Shown here one piece after another: positions 1-12,763 of a stretch of 64,000 nucleotides of DNA. This stretch comes from Tomocerus qinae (Eukaryota; Arthropoda; Collembola; Entomobryomorpha; Tomoceridae). The notes beneath the pieces are model-generated. The model was not told where the DNA came from and made no database searches. It was given only the letters and a program-made list of their open reading frames with translations. Every line of letters begins with the position of its first letter. The stretch's first letter is position 1. The DNA is taken from NCBI GenBank assembly GCA_020055645.1, contig JAECZT010000029.1, positions 21,008-85,007 on the forward strand. Direction: 5' to 3'. A program made the position numbers and the translations under genes.

Positions 1-3000
1 TTACAGCATTTCAAGTGTTGAATATCATTTTTTAAACTTTTACGCTTCGTACAAGTGTTAAATTATGAATTTTAAAATTTCAAGTCTTGAATATCATTTT
101 TTAAACTTTTACGTCTCGTACAAGTGTTAAATTATGAATTTCAACTCTTGAAAATTATTTTGTAAGCTTTTTGTCCCGTACAAGTATTAAATCATCAATT
201 TTAACTCTTGAAAATTATTTTTTAAGCTTTTTGGCTCGTAGAAGTTTAAAAAAATTTAAACTGTTGAATGTTATTTTTAAGCTTTTTGGCTCGTACAAGT
301 ATTAAATCATGAATTTTAACTCTTGAAAATTATTTTTTAAGCTTTTTGGCTGGCACAAGTTTAAAAAATAATTAAAACTGTTGAATGTTATTTTTAAGCT
401 TTTTGGCTCGTACAAGTTTAAAAAATAATTAAAACTGTTGAATGTTATTTTTAAGCTTTTTGGCTCGTACAAGTTTAAAAAATAATAAAAACTGTTGAAT
501 GTTATTTTTAAGCTTTTTGGCTCGTACAAGTATTAAATCATGAATTTGAACTCTTGAAAATTATTTTTTAAGCTTTTTGGCTCGTACAAGTATTAAATCA
601 TTAATTTCAACTCTTGAAAATTATTTTTTAAGCTTTTTGGCTCGTACAAGTGTTAAATTATGAATTACAGCATTTCAAGTGTTGAATATCATTTTTTAAA
701 CTTTTACGCCTCGTACAAGTTTTAAATAATGAATTTTTAAATTTCAAGTCTTGAATATCATTTTTTAAACTTTTACGCCTCGTACAAGTTTAAAAAATAA
801 TTAAAACTGTTGAATGTTATTTTTAAGCTTTTCGGCTCGTACAAGTGTTAAATAATGAATTTTTAAATTTCAAGTCTTGAATATCTTTTTTTAAACTTTT
901 ACGCCTCGTACAAGTGTTAAATTATGAATTTTAAAATTTCAAGTCTTGAATATCATTTTTTAAACTTTTACGTCTCGTACAAGTGTTAAATTATGAATTT
1001 CAACTCTTGAAAATTATTTTGTAAGCTTTTTGTCCCGTACAAGTATTAAATCATCAATTTTAACTCTTGAAAATTGTTTTTTAAGCTTTTTGGCTCGTAC
1101 AAGTTTAAAAAATAATTAAAACTGTTGAATGTTATTTTTAAGCTTTTTGGCTCGTACAAGTATTAAATCATGAATTTTAACTCTTGAAAATTATTTTTAA
1201 GCTTTTTGGCTCGTACAAGTTTAAAAAATAATTAAAACTGTTGAATGTTATTTTTAAGCTTTTTGGCTCGTACAAGTATTAAATCATGAATTTTAACTCT
1301 TGAAAATTATTTTTTAAGCTTTTTGGCTCGTACAAGTTTAAAAAATAATTAAAACTGTTGAATGTTATTTTCAAGCTTTTTTTCACGTACAAGTATTAAA
1401 TCATGAATTTCAACTCTTGAAAATTATTTTTTAAGCTTTTTGGCTCGTACAAGTGTTAAATTATGAATTACAGCATTTCAAGTGTTGAATATCATTTTTT
1501 AAACTTTTACGCCTCGTACAAGTGTTAAATTATGAATTTCAACTCTTGAAAATTATTTTGTAAGCTTTTTGTCCCGTACAAGTATTAAATCATCAATTTT
1601 AACTCTTGAAAATTATTTTTTAAGCTTTTTGGCTCGTAGAAGTTTAAAAAATAATTTAAACTGTTGAATGTTATTTTTAAGCTTTTTGGCTCGTACAAGT
1701 ATTAAATCATGAATTTTAACTCTTGAAAATTATTTTTTAAGCTTTTTGGCTGGCACAAGTTTAAAAAATAATTAAAACTGTTGAATGTTATTTTTAAGCT
1801 TTTTGGCTCGTACAAGTTTAAAAAATAATTAAAACTGTTGAATGTTATTTTTAAGCTTTTTGGCTCGTACAAGTTTAAAAAATAATAAAAACTGTTGAAT
1901 GTTATTTTTAAGCTTTTTGGCTCGTACAAGTATTAAATCATGAATTTGAACTCTTGAAAATTATTTTTTAAGCTTTTTGGCTCGTACAAGTATTAAATCA
2001 TTAATTTCAACTCTTGAAAATTATTTTTTAAGCTTTTTGGCTCGTACAAGTGTTAAATTATGAATTACAGCATTTCAAGTGTTGAATATCATTTTTTAAA
2101 CTTTTACGCCTCGTACAAGTGTTAAATCATGAATTTCAACTTTTGAAAATTATTTTTTAAGCTTTTTGGCTCGTACAAGTTTAAAAAATAATTAAAACTG
2201 TTCAATGTTATTTTCAAGCTTTTTTTCACGTACAAGTATTAAATCATGAATTTCAACTCTTGAAAATTATTTTTTAAGCTTTTTGTCCCGTACAAGTGTT
2301 AAATTATGAATTTTTAAATTTCAAGTCTTGAATATCATTTTTTAAACTTTTACGCCTCGTACAAGTGTTAAATTATGAATTTTAAAATTTCAAGTCTTGA
2401 ATATCATTTTTTAAACTTTTACGTCTCGTACAAGTGTTAAATTATGAATTTCAACTCTTGAAAATTATTTTGTAAGCTTTTTGTCCCGTACAAGTATTAT
2501 ATCATCAATTTTAACTCTTGAAAATTATTTTTTAAGCTTTTTGGCGCGTAGAAGTTTAAAAAATAATTTAAACTGTTGAATGTTATTTTTAAGCTTTTTG
2601 GCTCGTACAAGTATTAAATCATGAATTTTAACTCTTGAAAATTATTTTTTAAGCTTTTTGGCTCGTACAAGTTTAAAAAAATTTAAACTGTTGAATGTTA
2701 TTTTTAAGCTTTTTGGCTCGTACAAGTATTAAATCATGAATTTTAACTCTTGAAAACTATTTTTTAAGCTTTTTGGCTCGTACAAGTTTAAAAAATAATT
2801 AAAACTGTTGAATGTTATTTTCAAGCTTTTTTTCACGTACAAGTATTAAATCATGAATTTTAACTCTTGAAAATTATTTTTTAAGCTTTTTGGCTCGTAC
2901 AAGTGTTAAATTATGAATTACAGCATTTCAAGTGTTGAATATCATTTTTTAAACTTTTACGCCTCGTACAAGTGTTAAATAATGAATTTTTAAATTTCAA

Positions 3001-3338
3001 GTCTTGAATATCATTTTTTAAACATTTACGCCTCGTACAAGTGTTAAATTATGAATTTTTAAATTTCAAGTCTTGAATATCATTTTTTAAACTTTTACGT
3101 CTCGTACAAGTGTTAAATTATGAATTTCAACTCTTGAAAATTATTTTGTAAGCTTTTTGTCCCGTACAAGTATTAAATCATGAATTTCAACTCTTGAAAA
3201 TTATTTTTTAAGCTTTTTGGCTCGTACAAGTTTAAAAAATAATTAAAACTGTTGAATGTTATTTTTACGCTTTTTGGCTCGTACAAGTATTAAATCATGA
3301 ATTTTAACTCTTGAAAATTATTTTTTAAGCTTTTTGGC
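1..3338. repeat. HOR block: units 1-5
   Basis: There are five HOR units. Unit 1 (1-641, left end cut) is C*-Ct-Ag-Ac-B-A-BBB-A-A, with a 2-bp deletion in its first B near 250. Unit 2 (642-1,444, 803 bp) has a B inserted among its C monomers: C*-C-B-C-Ct-Ag-Ac-BABABA. Unit 3 (1,445-2,041, 597 bp) is the 666-bp form without Ct. Unit 4 (2,042-2,894, 853 bp) is C*-A-B-A-C-Ct-Ag-Ac-BABABA. Unit 5 (2,895-3,338, 444 bp) is C*-C-Ct-Ag-A-B-A. No other content was found. Confidence 0.88.
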
Positions 3339-6300
3339 TCGTACAAGTGTTAAATTATGAATTACAGCATTTCAAGTGTTGAATATCATTTTTTAAACTT
3401 TTACGCTTCGTACAAGTGTTAAATTATGAATTTTAAAATTTCAAGTCTTGAATATCATTTTTTAAACTTTTACGTCTCGTACAAGTGTTAAATTATGAAT
3501 TTCAACTCTTGAAAATTATTTTGTAAGCTTTTTGTCCCGTACAAGTATTAAATCATCAATTTTAACTCTTGAAAATTATTGTTTAAGCTTTTTGGCTCGT
3601 AGAAGTTTAAAAAATAATTTAAACTGTTGAATGTTATTTTTAAGCTTTTTGGCTCGTACAAGTATTAAATCATGAATTTTAACTCTTGAAAATTATTTTT
3701 TAAGCTTTTTGGCTGGCACAAGTTTAAAAAATAATTAAAACTGTTGAATGTTATTTTTAAGCTTTTTGGCTCGTACAAGTTTAAAAAATAATTAAAACTG
3801 TTGAATGTTATTTTTAAGCTTTTTGGCTCGTACAAGTTTAAAAAATAATAAAAACTGTTGAATGTTATTTTTAAGCTTTTTGGCTCGTACAAGTATTAAA
3901 TCATGAATTTGAACTCTTGAAAATTATTTTTTAAGCTTTTTGGCCCGTACAAGTATTAAATCATTAATTTCAACTCTTGAAAATTATTTTTTAAGCTTTT
4001 TGGCTCGTACAAGTGTTAAATTATGAATTACAGCATTTCAAGTGTTGAATATCATTTTTTAAACTTTTACGCCTCGTACAAGTTTTAAATAATGAATTTT
4101 TAAATTTCAAGTGTTGAATATCATTTTTTAAACTTTTACGCCTCGTACAAGTTTTAAATAATGAATTTTTAAATTTCAAGTGTTGAATATCATTTTTTAA
4201 ACTTTTAGGCCTCGTACAAGTGTTAAATAATGAATTTTTAAATTTCAAGTCTTGAATATCATTTTTTTTAAACTTTTACGCCTCGTACAATTGTTAAATT
4301 ATGAATTTTAAAATTTCAAGTCTTAAATATCATTTTTTAAACTTTTACGTCTCGTACAAGTGTTAAATTATGAATTTCAACTCTTGAAAATTATTTTGTA
4401 AGCTTTTTGTCCCGTACAAGTATTATATCATCAATTTTAACTCTTGAAAATTATTTTTTAAGCTTTTTGGCGCGTAGAAGTTTAAAAAATAATTTAAACT
4501 GTTGAATGTTATTTTTAAGCTTTTTGGCTCGTACAAGTATTAAATCATGAATTTTAACTCTTGAAAATTATTTTTTAAGCTTTTTGGCTCGTACAAGTTT
4601 AAAAAATAATTAAAACTGTTGAATGTTATTTTCAAGCTTTTTTTCACGTACAAGTATTAAATCATGAATTTCAACTCTTGAAAATTATTTTTTAAGCTTT
4701 TTGGCTCGTACAAGTTTAAAAAATAATTAAAACTGTTGAATGATATTTTCAAGCTTTTTGGCCCGTACAAGTATTAAATCATGAATTTCAACTCTTGAAA
4801 ATTATTTTGTAAGCTTTTTGGCCCGTACAAGTTTAAAAAATAATTAAAACTGTTGAATGTTATTTTCAAGCTTTTTTTCACGTACAAGTATTAAATCATG
4901 AATTTCAACTCTTGAAAATTATTTTTTAAACTTTTTTGCTCGTACAAGTTTAAAAATCAATTAAAACTGTTGAATGTTATTTTTAAGCTTTTTGGCTCGT
5001 ACAAGTATTAAATCATGAATTTTAACTCTTGAGAATTATTTTTTAATCTTTTTGGCTCGTACAAGTTTAAAAATAATTAAAACTGTTGAATGTTATTTTC
5101 AAGCTTTTTTTCACGTACAAGTATTAAATCATGAATTTCAACTCTTGAAAATTATTTTTTAAGCTTTTTGGCTCGTACAAGTTTAAAAAATAATTAAAAC
5201 TGTTGAATGTTATTTTCAAGCTTTTTTTCACGTACAAGTATTAAATCATGAATTTCAACTCTTGAAAATTATTTTTTAAGCTTTTTGGCTCGTACAAGTG
5301 TTAAATTATGAATTACAGCATTTCAAGTGTTGAATATCATTTTTTAAACTTTTACGTCTCGTACAAGTGTTAAATTATGAATTTCAACTCTTGAAAATTA
5401 TTTTGTAAGCTTTTTGTCCCGTACAAGTATTAAATCATCAATTTTAACTCTTCAAAATTATTTTTTAAGCTTTTTGGCTCGTAGAAGTTTAAAAAATAAT
5501 TTAAACTGTTGAATGTTATTTTTAAGCTTTTTGGCTCGTACAAGTATTAAATCATGAATTTTAACTCTTGAAAATTATTTTTTAAGCGTTTTGGCTGTCA
5601 CAAGTTAAAAAATAATTAAAACTTTTGAATGTTATTTTTAAGCTTTTTGGCTCGTAAAAGTTTAAAAAATCATTAAAACTGTTGAATGTTATTTTTAAGC
5701 TTTTTGGCTCGTACAAGTTTAAAAAATAATAAAAACTGTTGAATGTTATTTTTAAGCTTTTTGGCTCGTACAAGTATTAAATCATGAATTTGAACTCTTG
5801 AAAATTATTTTTTAAGCTTTTTGGCTCGTACAAGTATTAAATCATTAATTTCAACTCTTGAAAATTATTTTTTAAGCTTTTTGGCTCGTACAAGTGTTAA
5901 ATTATGAATTACAGCATTTCAAGTGTTGAATATCATTTTTTAAACTTTTACGCCTCGTACAAGTTTTAAATAATGAATTTTTAAATTTCAAGTGTTGAAT
6001 ATCATTTTTTAAACTTTTACGCCTCGTACAAGTTTTAAATAATGAATTTTTAAATTTCAAGTGTTGAATATCATTTTTTAAACTTTTAGGCCTCGTTCAA
6101 GTGTTAAATAATGAATTTTTAAATTTCAAGTCTTGAATATCATTTTTTTAAACTTTTACGCCTCGTACAAGTGTTTAATTATGAATTTTAAAATTTCAAG
6201 TCTTGAATATCATTTTTTAAACTTTTACGTCTCGTACAAGTGTTAAATTATGAATTTCAACTCTTGAAAATTATTTTGTAAGCTTTTTGTCCCGTACAAG

Positions 6301-7087
6301 TATTATATCATCAATTTTAACTCTTGAAAATTATTTTTTAAGCTTTTTGGCGCGTAGAAGTTTAAAAAATAATTTAAACTGTTGAATGTTATTTTTAAGC
6401 TGTTTGGCTCGTACAAGTATTAAATCATGAATTTTAACTCTTGAAAATTATTTTTTAAGCTTTTTGGCTCGTACAATTTTAAAAAATAATTAAAACTGTT
6501 GAATGTTATTTTTAAGCTTTTTGGCTCGTACAAGTATTAAATCATGAATTTTAACTCTTGAAAATTATTTTTTAACCTTTTTGGCTCGTACAAGTTTAAA
6601 AAATAATTAAAACTGTTGAATGTTATTTTTAAGCTTTTTGGCTCGTACAAGTATTAAATCATGAATTTTAACTCTTGAAAATTTTTTTTAAGCTTTTTGG
6701 CTCGTACAAGTGTTAAATTATGAATTACAGCATTTCAAGTGTTGAATATCATTTTTTAAACTTTTACGCCTCGTACAAGTGTTAAATAATGAATTTTTAA
6801 ATTTCAAGTCTTGAATATCATTTTTTAAACTTTTACGCCTCGTACAAGTGTTAAATTAATAATTTTAAAATTTTAAGTCTTGAATATCATTTTTTAAACT
6901 TTTACGTCTCGTACAAGTGTTAAATTATGAATTTCAACTCTTGAAAATTATTTTGTAAGCTTTTTGTCCCGTACAAGTATTGAATCATCAATTTTAACTC
7001 TTGAAAATTATTTTTTAAGCTTTTTTTCACGTACAAGTATTAAATCATGAATTTTAACTCAAAAAATTATTTTTTAAGCTTTTTGGC
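3339..7087. repeat. 3,749-bp HOR block, copy 1 (units 6-10)
   Basis: The units are: 3,339-4,004 (666 bp, C*-Ct-Ag-Ac-B-A-BBB-A-A); 4,005-5,289 (1,285 bp, five C then Ag-Ac and seven B-A pairs); 5,290-5,885 (596 bp, the 666-bp form without Ct); 5,886-6,701 (816 bp, five C, Ag-Ac, BABABA); and 6,702-7,087 (386 bp, C*-C-Ct-Ag-Ac-A). The first two units recur at 7,088, and most of the block recurs near 22,107. Private variants include cgcttcg in the first C*, a long T run near 4,262, and gtacaattg near 4,287. Confidence 0.9.
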
Positions 7088-9037
7088 TCGTACAAGTGTT
7101 AAATTATGAATTACAGCATTTCAAGTGTTGAATATCATTTTTTAAACTTTTACGCTTCGTACAAGTGTTAAATTATGAATTTTAAAATTTCAAGTCTTGA
7201 ATATCATTTTTTAAACTTTTACGTCTCGTACAAGTGTTAAATTATGAATTTCAACTCTTGAAAATTATTTTGTAAGCTTTTTGTCCCGTACAAGTATTAA
7301 ATCATCAATTTTAACTCTTGAAAATTATTGTTTAAGCTTTTTGGCTCGTAGAAGTTTAAAAAATAATTTAAACTGTTGAATGTTATTTTTAAGCTTTTTG
7401 GCTCGTACAAGTATTAAATCATGAATTTTAACTCTTGAAAATTATTTTTTAAGCTTTTTGGCTGGCACAAGTTTAAAAAATAATTAAAACTGTTGAATGT
7501 TATTTTTAAGCTTTTTGGCTCGTACAAGTTTAAAAAATAATTAAAACTGTTGAATGTTATTTTTAAGCTTTTTGGCTCGTACAAGTTTAAAAAATAATAA
7601 AAACTGTTGAATGTTATTTTTAAGCTTTTTGGCTCGTACAAGTATTAAATCATGAATTGGAACTCTTGAAAATTATTTTTTAAGCTTTTTGGCCCGTACA
7701 AGTATTAAATCATGAATTTTAACTCTTGAAAATTATTTTTTAAGCTTTTTGGCTCGTACAAGTGTTAAATTATGAATTACAGCATTTCAAGTGTTGAATA
7801 TCATTTTTTAAACTTTTACGCCTCGTACAAGTTTTAAATAATGAATTTTTAAATTTCAAGTGTTGAATATCATTTTTTAAACTTTTACGCCTCGTACAAG
7901 TGTTAAATAATGAGTTTTTAAATTTCAAGTCTTGAATATCATTTTTTAAACTTTTACGCCTCGTACAAGTGTTAAATAATGAATTTTTAAATTTCAAGTC
8001 TTGAATATCATTTTTTAAACATTTACGCCTCGTACAAGTGTTAAATTATGAATTTTTAAATTTCAAGTCTTGAATATCAATTTTTAAACTTTTACGTCTC
8101 GTACAAGTGTTAAATTATGAATTTCAACTCTTGAAAATTATTTTGTAAGCTTTTTGTCCCGTACAAGTATTAAATCATCAATTTTAACTCTTGAAAATTA
8201 TTTTTTAAGCTTTTTGGCTCGTAGAAGTTTAAAAAATAATTTAAACTGTTGAATGTTATTTTTAAGCTTTTTGGCTCGTACAAGTATTAAATCATGAATT
8301 TTAACTCTTGAAAATTATTTTTTAAGCTTTTTGGCTCGTACAAGTTTAAAAAATAATTAAAACTGTTGAATGTTATTTTCAAGCTTTTTTTCACGTACAA
8401 GTATTAAATCATGAATTTCAACTCTTGAAAATTATTTTTTAAGCTTTTTGGCTCGTACAAGTTTAAAAAATAATTAAAACTGTTGAATGATATTTTCAAG
8501 CTTTTTGGCCCGTACAAGTATTAAATCATGAATTTCAACTCTTGAAAATTATTTTGTAAGCTTTTTGGCCCGTACAAGTTTAAAAAATAATTAAAACTGT
8601 TGAATGTTATTTTCAAGCTTTTTTTCACGTACAAGTATTAAATCAAGAATTTCAACTCTTGAAAATTATTTTTTAAACTTTTTTGCTCGTACAAGTTTAA
8701 AAATCAATTAAAACTGTTGAATGTTATTTTTAAGCTTTTTGGCTCGTACAAGTATTAAATCATGAATTTTAACTCTTGAGAATTATTTTTTAATCTTTTT
8801 GGCTCGTACAAGTTTAAAAAATAATTAAAACTGTTGAATGTTATTTTCAAGCTTTTTTTCACGTACAAGTATTAAATCATGAATTTCAACTCTTGAAAAT
8901 TATTTTTTAAGCTTTTTGGCTCGTACAAGTTTAAAAAATAATTAAAACTGTTGAATGTTATTTTCAAGCTTTTTTTCACGTACAAGTATTAAATCATGAA
9001 TTTCAACTCTTGAAAATTATTTTTTAAGCTTTTTGGC
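7088..9037. repeat. 3,749-bp HOR block, partial copy 2 (units 11-12)
   Basis: Two units, 7,088-7,753 (666 bp) and 7,754-9,037 (1,284 bp), match 3,339-5,289 at an offset of 3,748-3,749 bp. They share cgcttcg in the C*, the gttatttt-to-gatatttt B variant with end ggcccg, the caatt B variant and the gagaatt A variant. The C run of the second unit differs from copy 1, having no aggcc C there. After 9,037 the two copies diverge in unit composition, which places the end of the duplicated stretch near the next C*. Confidence 0.9.
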
Positions 9038-12000
9038 TCGTACAAGTGTTAAATTATGAATTACAGCATTTCAAGTGTTGAATATCATTTTTTAAACTTC
9101 TACGCCTCGTACAAGTGTTAAATAATGAATTTTCAAATTTCAAGTGTTGAATATCCTTTTTTCAACTTTTACGCCTCGTACAAGTGTTAAATAATGAATT
9201 TTTAAATTTCAAGTCTTGAATATCATTTTTTAAACTTTTACGTCTCGTACAAGTGTTAAATTATGAATTTCAACTCTTGAAAATTATTTTGTAAGCTTTT
9301 TGTCCCGTACAAGTATTAAATCATCAATTTTAACTCTTGAAAATTATTTTTTAAGCTTTTTGGCTCGTAGAAGTTTAAAAAATAATTTAAACTGTTGAAT
9401 GTTATTTTTAAGCTTTTTGGCTCGTACAAGTATTAAATCATGAATTTTAACTCTTGAAAATTATTTTTTAAGCTTTTTGGCTCGTACAAGTTTAAAAAAT
9501 AATTAAAACTGTTGAATGTTATTTTCAAGCTATTTTTCACGTACAAGTATTAAATCATGAATTTCAACTCTTGAAAATTATTTTTTAAGCTTTTTGGCTC
9601 GTACAAGTTTAAAAAATAATTAAAACTGTTGAATGATATTTTCAAGCTTTTTGGCCCGTACAAGTATTAAATCATGAATTTCAACTCTTGAAAATTATTT
9701 TGTAAGCTTTTTGGCCCGTACAAGTTTAAAAAATAATTAAAACTGTTGAATGTTATTTTCAAGCTTTTTTTCACGTACAAGTATTAAATCATGAATTTCA
9801 ACTCTTGAAAATTATTTTTTAAACTTTTTTGCTCGTACAAGTTTAAAAATCAATTAAAACTGTTGAATGTTATTTTTAAGCTTTTTGGCTCGTACAAGTA
9901 TTAAATCATCAATTTTAACTCTTGAAAATTATTTTTTAAGCTTTTTGGCTCGTAGAAGTTTAAAAAATAATTTAAACTGTTGAATGTTATTTTTAAGCTT
10001 TTTGGCTCGTACAAGTATTAAATCATGAATTTTAACTCTTGAAAATTATTTTTTAAGCTTTTTGGCTCGTACAAGTGTTAAATTATGAATTACAGCATTT
10101 CAAGTGTTGAATATCATTTTTTAAACTTTTACGCCTCGTACAAGTGTTAAATAATGAATTTTTAAATTTCAAGTGTTGAATATCATTTTTTAAACTTTTA
10201 GGCCTCGTACAAGTGTTAAATAATGAATTTTTAAATTTCAAGTCTTGAATATCATTTTTTAAACTTTTACGCCTCGTACATGTGTTAAATAATGAATTTT
10301 TAAATTTCAAGTCTTGAATATCATTTATTAAACTTTTACGCCTCGTACAAGTGTTAAATTATGAATTTTAAAATTTCAAGTCTTGAATATCATTTTTTAA
10401 ACTTTTACGTCTCGTACAAGTGTTAAATTATGAATTTCAACTTTTGAAAATTATTTTGTAAGCTTTTTGTCCCGTACAAGTATTATATCATCAATTTTAA
10501 CTCTTGAAAATTATTTTTTAAGCTTTTTGGCTTGTACAAGTTTAAAAAATAATTAAAACTGTTGAATGTTATTTTTAAGCTTTTTGGCTCGTACAAGTAT
10601 TAAATCATGAATTTTAACTCTTGAAAACTATTTTTTAAGCTTTTTGGCTCGTACAAGTTTAAAAAATAATTAAAACTGTTGAATGTTATTTTCAAGCTTT
10701 TTTTCACGTACAAGTATTAAATCATGAATATTAACTCTTGAAAATTATTTTTTAAGCTTTTTGGCTCGCACAAGTGTTAAATTATAAATTACAGCATTTC
10801 AAGTGTTGAACATCATTTTTTTAACTTTTACGCCTCGTACAAGTGTTAAATAATGAATTTTTAAATTTCAAGTGTTGAATATCATTTTTTCAACTTTTAC
10901 GCCTCGTACAAGTGTTAAATAATGAATTTTTAAATTTCAAGTCTTGAATATCATTTTTTAAACTTTTACGCCTCGTACAAGTGTTAAATTAATAATTTTA
11001 AAATTTCAAGTCTTGAATATCATTTTTTAAACTTTTACGTCTCGTACAAGTGTTAAATTATGAATTTCAACTCTTCAAAATTATTTTGTAAGATTTTTGT
11101 CCCGTACAAGTATTGAATCATCAATTTTAACTCTTGAAAATTATTTTTTAAGCTTTTTGGCGCGTAGAAGTTTAAAAAATAATTTAAACCGTTGAATGTT
11201 ATTTTTAAGCTTTTTGGCTCGTACAAGTATTAAATCATGAATATTAACTCTTGAAAATTATTTTTTAAGCTTTTTGGCTCGCACAAGTATTAAATCATGA
11301 ATTTCAACTCTTGAAAATTATTTTGTAAGCTTTTTGGCTCGTACAAGTGTTAAATTATGAATTACAGCATTTCAAGTGTTGAATATCATTTTTTAAACTT
11401 TTACGCCTCGTACCAGTGTTAAATTATGAATTTTAAAATTTCAAGTCTTGAATATCATTTTTTAAACTTTTACGTCTCGTACAAGTGTTAAATTATGAAT
11501 TTCAACTCTTGAAAATTATTTTGTAAGCTTTTTGTCCCGTACAAGTATTAAATCATCAATTTTAACTCTTGAAAATTATTTTTTAAGCTTTTTGGCTCGT
11601 AGAAGTTTAAAAAATAATTTAAACTGTTGAATGTTATTTTTAAGCTTTTTGGCTCGTACAAGTATTAAATCATGAATTTTAACTCTTGAAAATTATTTTT
11701 TAAGCTTTTTGGCTGGCACAAGTTTAAAAAATAATTAAAACTGTTGAATGTTATTTTTAAGCTTTTTGGCTCGTACAAGTTTAAAAAATAATTAAAACTG
11801 TTGAATGTTATTTTTAAGCTTTTTGGCTCGTACAAGTTTAAAAAATAATAAAAACTGTTGAATGTTATTTTTAAGCTTTTTGGCTCGTACAAGTATTAAA
11901 TCATGAATTTGAACTCTTGAAAATTATTTTTTAAGCTTTTTGGCTCGTACAAGTATTAAATCATTAATTTCAACTCTTGAAAATTATTTTTTAAGCTTTT

Positions 12001-12763
12001 TGGCTCGTACAAGTGTTAAATTATGAATTACAGCATTTCAAGTGTTGAATATCATTTTTTAAACTTTTACGCCTCGTACAAGTTTTAAATAATGAATTTT
12101 TAAATTTCAAGTGTTGAATATCATTTTTTAAACTTTTACGCCTCGTACAAGTTTTAAATAATGAATTTTTAAATTTCAAGTGTTGAATATCATTTTTTAA
12201 ACTTTTAGGCCTCGTACAAGTGTTAAATAATGAATTTTTAAATTTCAAGTCTTGAATATCATTTTTTAAACTTTTACGCCTCGTACAAGTGTTAAATTAA
12301 TAATTTTAAAATTTCAAGTCTTGAATATCATTTTTTAAACTTTTACGTCTCGTACAAGTGTTAAATTATGAATTTCAACTCTTCAAAATTATTTTGTAAG
12401 ATTTTTGTCCCGTACAAGTATTGAATCATCAATTTTAACTCTAGAAAATAATTTTTTAAGCTTTTTGGCGCGTAGAAGTTTAAAAAATAATTTAAACTGT
12501 TGAATGTTATTTTTAAGCTTTTTGGCTCGTACAAGTATTAAATCATGAATATTAACTCTTGAAAATTATTTTTTAAGCTTTTTGGCTCGCACAAGTATTA
12601 AATCATGAATTTCAACTCTTGAAAATTATTTTTTAAGCTTTTTGGCTCGTACAAGTTTAAAATATAATTAAAACTGTTGAATGATACTTTCAAGCTTTTT
12701 GGCCCGTACAAGTATTAAATCATGAATTTCAACTCTTGAAAATTATTTTGTAAGCTTTTTGGC
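9038..12763. repeat. HOR block: units 13-17 (part)
   Basis: The units are: 9,038-10,066 (1,029 bp, three C, Ag-Ac, then six B-A pairs, the fifth A being an Ac); 10,067-10,765 (699 bp, five C, Ag-Ac, BABA); 10,766-11,338 (573 bp, four C, Ag-Ac, B-A-A); 11,339-12,004 (666 bp canonical); and the head of a 1,227-bp unit that starts at 12,005. That last unit joins a 573-type head with the aagattttt Ag to a 666-type tail (second Ac at 12,764). It therefore looks like a fusion of two unit types. Confidence 0.87.

Noticed and set aside
302-529. Minus-strand open frame with a 19-residue repeat (YEPKSLKITFNSFNYFLNL type), repeated at many places such as 1,702-1,929, 3,665-3,892 and 61,038-61,265
   Set aside because: It is the translation of consecutive 57-bp B monomers. 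It starts at TTG and ends at the TAA in the next A monomer, and the same DNA is continuous with non-open monomers on both sides. Nothing suggests selection on the peptide.
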